From Crotophaga sulcirostris (taxonomy: Eukaryota; Chordata; Aves; Cuculiformes; Crotophagidae), in the NCBI GenBank assembly GCA_013397455.1, contig VYZB01000214.1:214731-278730 (forward strand): a stretch of 64,000 bases of DNA. The letters run 5' to 3'. Under the pieces are notes generated by a model. That model saw only the letters and a program-made list of their open reading frames with translations, searched no databases and had not been told where the DNA came from. This document shows positions 62,501 through 64,000 of the stretch, piece by piece (position 1 is the first letter of the stretch; each line of letters begins with the position of its first letter). The position numbers and the translations under genes are program-made.

Positions 62501-64000
62501 GTGGAACAATGGAATTGTCTGTGGAATGACTCCCCAGCCAGTTGTTCTTCAAAGAAACCAATGTGTCTATTTTTAAAAAAAGCAAGAGTCTTGCTCCCAG
62601 GTTTGGTAGTGGAACATGGCTGGGGTAACACTTTGGCAGCCCTTAGCTTTGTCATTTCCTACGTAGGCTTTAAAGACCAAGAGCAAATTCATTTCTACTC
62701 TCTTAAGATTCTCTTATCTGGAATGTTATCAGTAACATTTAGAGTGGAGGGATTTGAGTCTCAAAAGATAAATTACTAATACATGTATTATTTTATGAAG
62801 TGCATCTTTCTAGGACTAAGTCCTGTGTACAAGAGTTGTATCACTAGGGTACTCTTGGAAGACACATGTTTTTGCAACTGTGCGTGTTTATACCACAAGT
62901 TCTTAAGCTCAGTAAGCACACGTGAAAGCTTAGAGATGTTGCACTGTCAGTGGATAACAGCTACCAAACTTTTGGCACTAATTGTCCAGTGGAAACATGC
63001 ACTTATGCTGCATAAAAGTGTGCTCTGATCAGATAAGGAATGACTTTGTTACCAGAGAATCAACGACTGTTACTAAAATGTCTCCCTCCAGCTTTTGTTT
63101 ATCCCCAGAAGCAGCATCTATCCCATTTATCCAGAGTGAGCCAAGTGTTGCTTATTTATCAACCACAAAACCTGTATGCTTTGTTGGCAGCTAATGAATG
63201 GGAATATTCAGGGCCACATTTCCCTTAATTCTGAAAAAAAAAATAATGAAGCCTTCATATCTTATTTTGCTTATGCTTATGTTCTTCTGGAGGAGATCCA
63301 ACTTTGTGTGCATAATAGTGCTCTATTGAACACAATATCTGAGCTTGGAGTAACCCGGGAAATGTACAGTTTCAACATTATTTCCCAAAAGCACACACAA
63401 AATGCAATCTTTCATACCTGTGTCCCGCATTTATTATGTTATTTGAGCACAGTGGTGCCCTTTAAGAAGTCCCAAATCATTTTTGTTTCAAGGAGAGACG
63501 AGATTGTTAGCAGTATCTGCTCCCAGGTTGTCTCATTGCCGGGTGCTTGCATCAGGACCTGCTGTGGGCGTGCTGAGGTGACATCCCTGTGGTCAGAGTG
63601 CACTCCTGGAAAGTGAAAGAGGTGCTCTGCAATGTACTTCATCCCTGAGATGCAGAGGAGCCTGCCCACACCTTGCCAAGCCACTGTGCCATTGTCGAGG
63701 CTTTTAAGAATAACTGCAGCACTTGGAATTCTCTGCCAGTTTTTCCTTTTCCTAAGGATCTCAGATACTGGAAGGAGAAAGCAAGGGTGTTAAAATGAGA
63801 TGTACTGTTCACACTCAAAACTCACTGGCTCTCTCATCTGTTTTAGAGCCATACTGAATATTTTTGGACACCATATTGTTTGCTGGGTGTGGTGTTCCTT
63901 TATTCTTCTCACTGTGGTTCAATTCGAGTGTATGAGCAGCCCTACAAGATTACTCTGCACATGAACAGTGTGTGATTTCACGTTTTTATATGGGTTTTTT
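59599..64000 (+). other. B3GNTL1: B3GNTL1 intron 5 (partial), non-coding
   Basis: Starts with GTGAGT and runs to the window edge. No exon encoding the expected next segment was found, and no CR1 copy was recognised. It contains a G-run at 62090. Confidence 0.75.
62090..62104 (+). repeat. Poly-G run interrupted by one C
   Basis: Ten G, one C, then four G. Short homopolymer in B3GNTL1 intron 5 with no further structure seen. Confidence 0.75.

Noticed and set aside
1..64000. tRNA genes, CRISPR arrays, phage or bacterial defence systems
   Set aside because: No cloverleaf with a GGTTCGA-type B box, no regularly spaced direct repeats with unique spacers and no prokaryotic gene layout were seen. 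The window is animal nuclear DNA.

Overview
This is a vertebrate nuclear window, almost certainly from a bird. It has about 20 CR1 LINE copies, long AT-rich introns, GT-AG splice sites and two CpG-island regions. There are no bacterial-style genes, operons or CRISPR arrays. Almost all coding content lies in five short exons of two genes. Most other open frames are chance frames or CR1 remnants.

Layout. Positions 1-15935 lie downstream of a METRNL (meteorin-like) coding exon on the minus strand and read as its intron 2. I found no later METRNL exon there. METRNL exon 2 is at 15936-16324. Intron 1 runs from there to a CpG island at about 21130-22640, whose centre is a 666-base assembly gap (21409-22074). 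That gap probably hides METRNL exon 1 and promoter. Positions 22640-38576 are intergenic, with several CR1 copies. A second CpG island (about 38577-39234) contains a 410-base gap (38697-39106) that probably hides B3GNTL1 exon 1. B3GNTL1 runs on the plus strand: four consecutive coding exons at 43927-44043, 44196-44295, 49359-49423 and 59533-59598, and the gene continues past the right edge.

The two genes are head to head with about 17 kb between their CpG islands. This is the same divergent order I recall for human 17q25.3 (B3GNTL1-METRNL). They are not known to share a pathway: METRNL is a secreted cytokine-like protein, and B3GNTL1 is a putative GT2-type glycosyltransferase. The joined B3GNTL1 exons keep one reading frame and give the start of a GT2 catalytic domain, including its acidic metal-binding motif, which is split by intron 4.

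Repeats. Most CR1 copies belong to one subfamily whose tail is built from TACTGTGA-type units. They are 5'-truncated to different degrees and look similar to each other, suggesting a fairly recent burst. Copies with ATTCTATG-type tails and a much older CR1-like element are also present. A 35-base-period GC-rich minisatellite sits beside the METRNL CpG island. No new enzymatic or defence system was found. The observations most worth checking are the gap-hidden first exons, the minisatellite, inverted CR1 pairs around B3GNTL1 exons, an isolated interior CR1 scrap, and a strand-composition switch between the two genes. All calls were made by eye.
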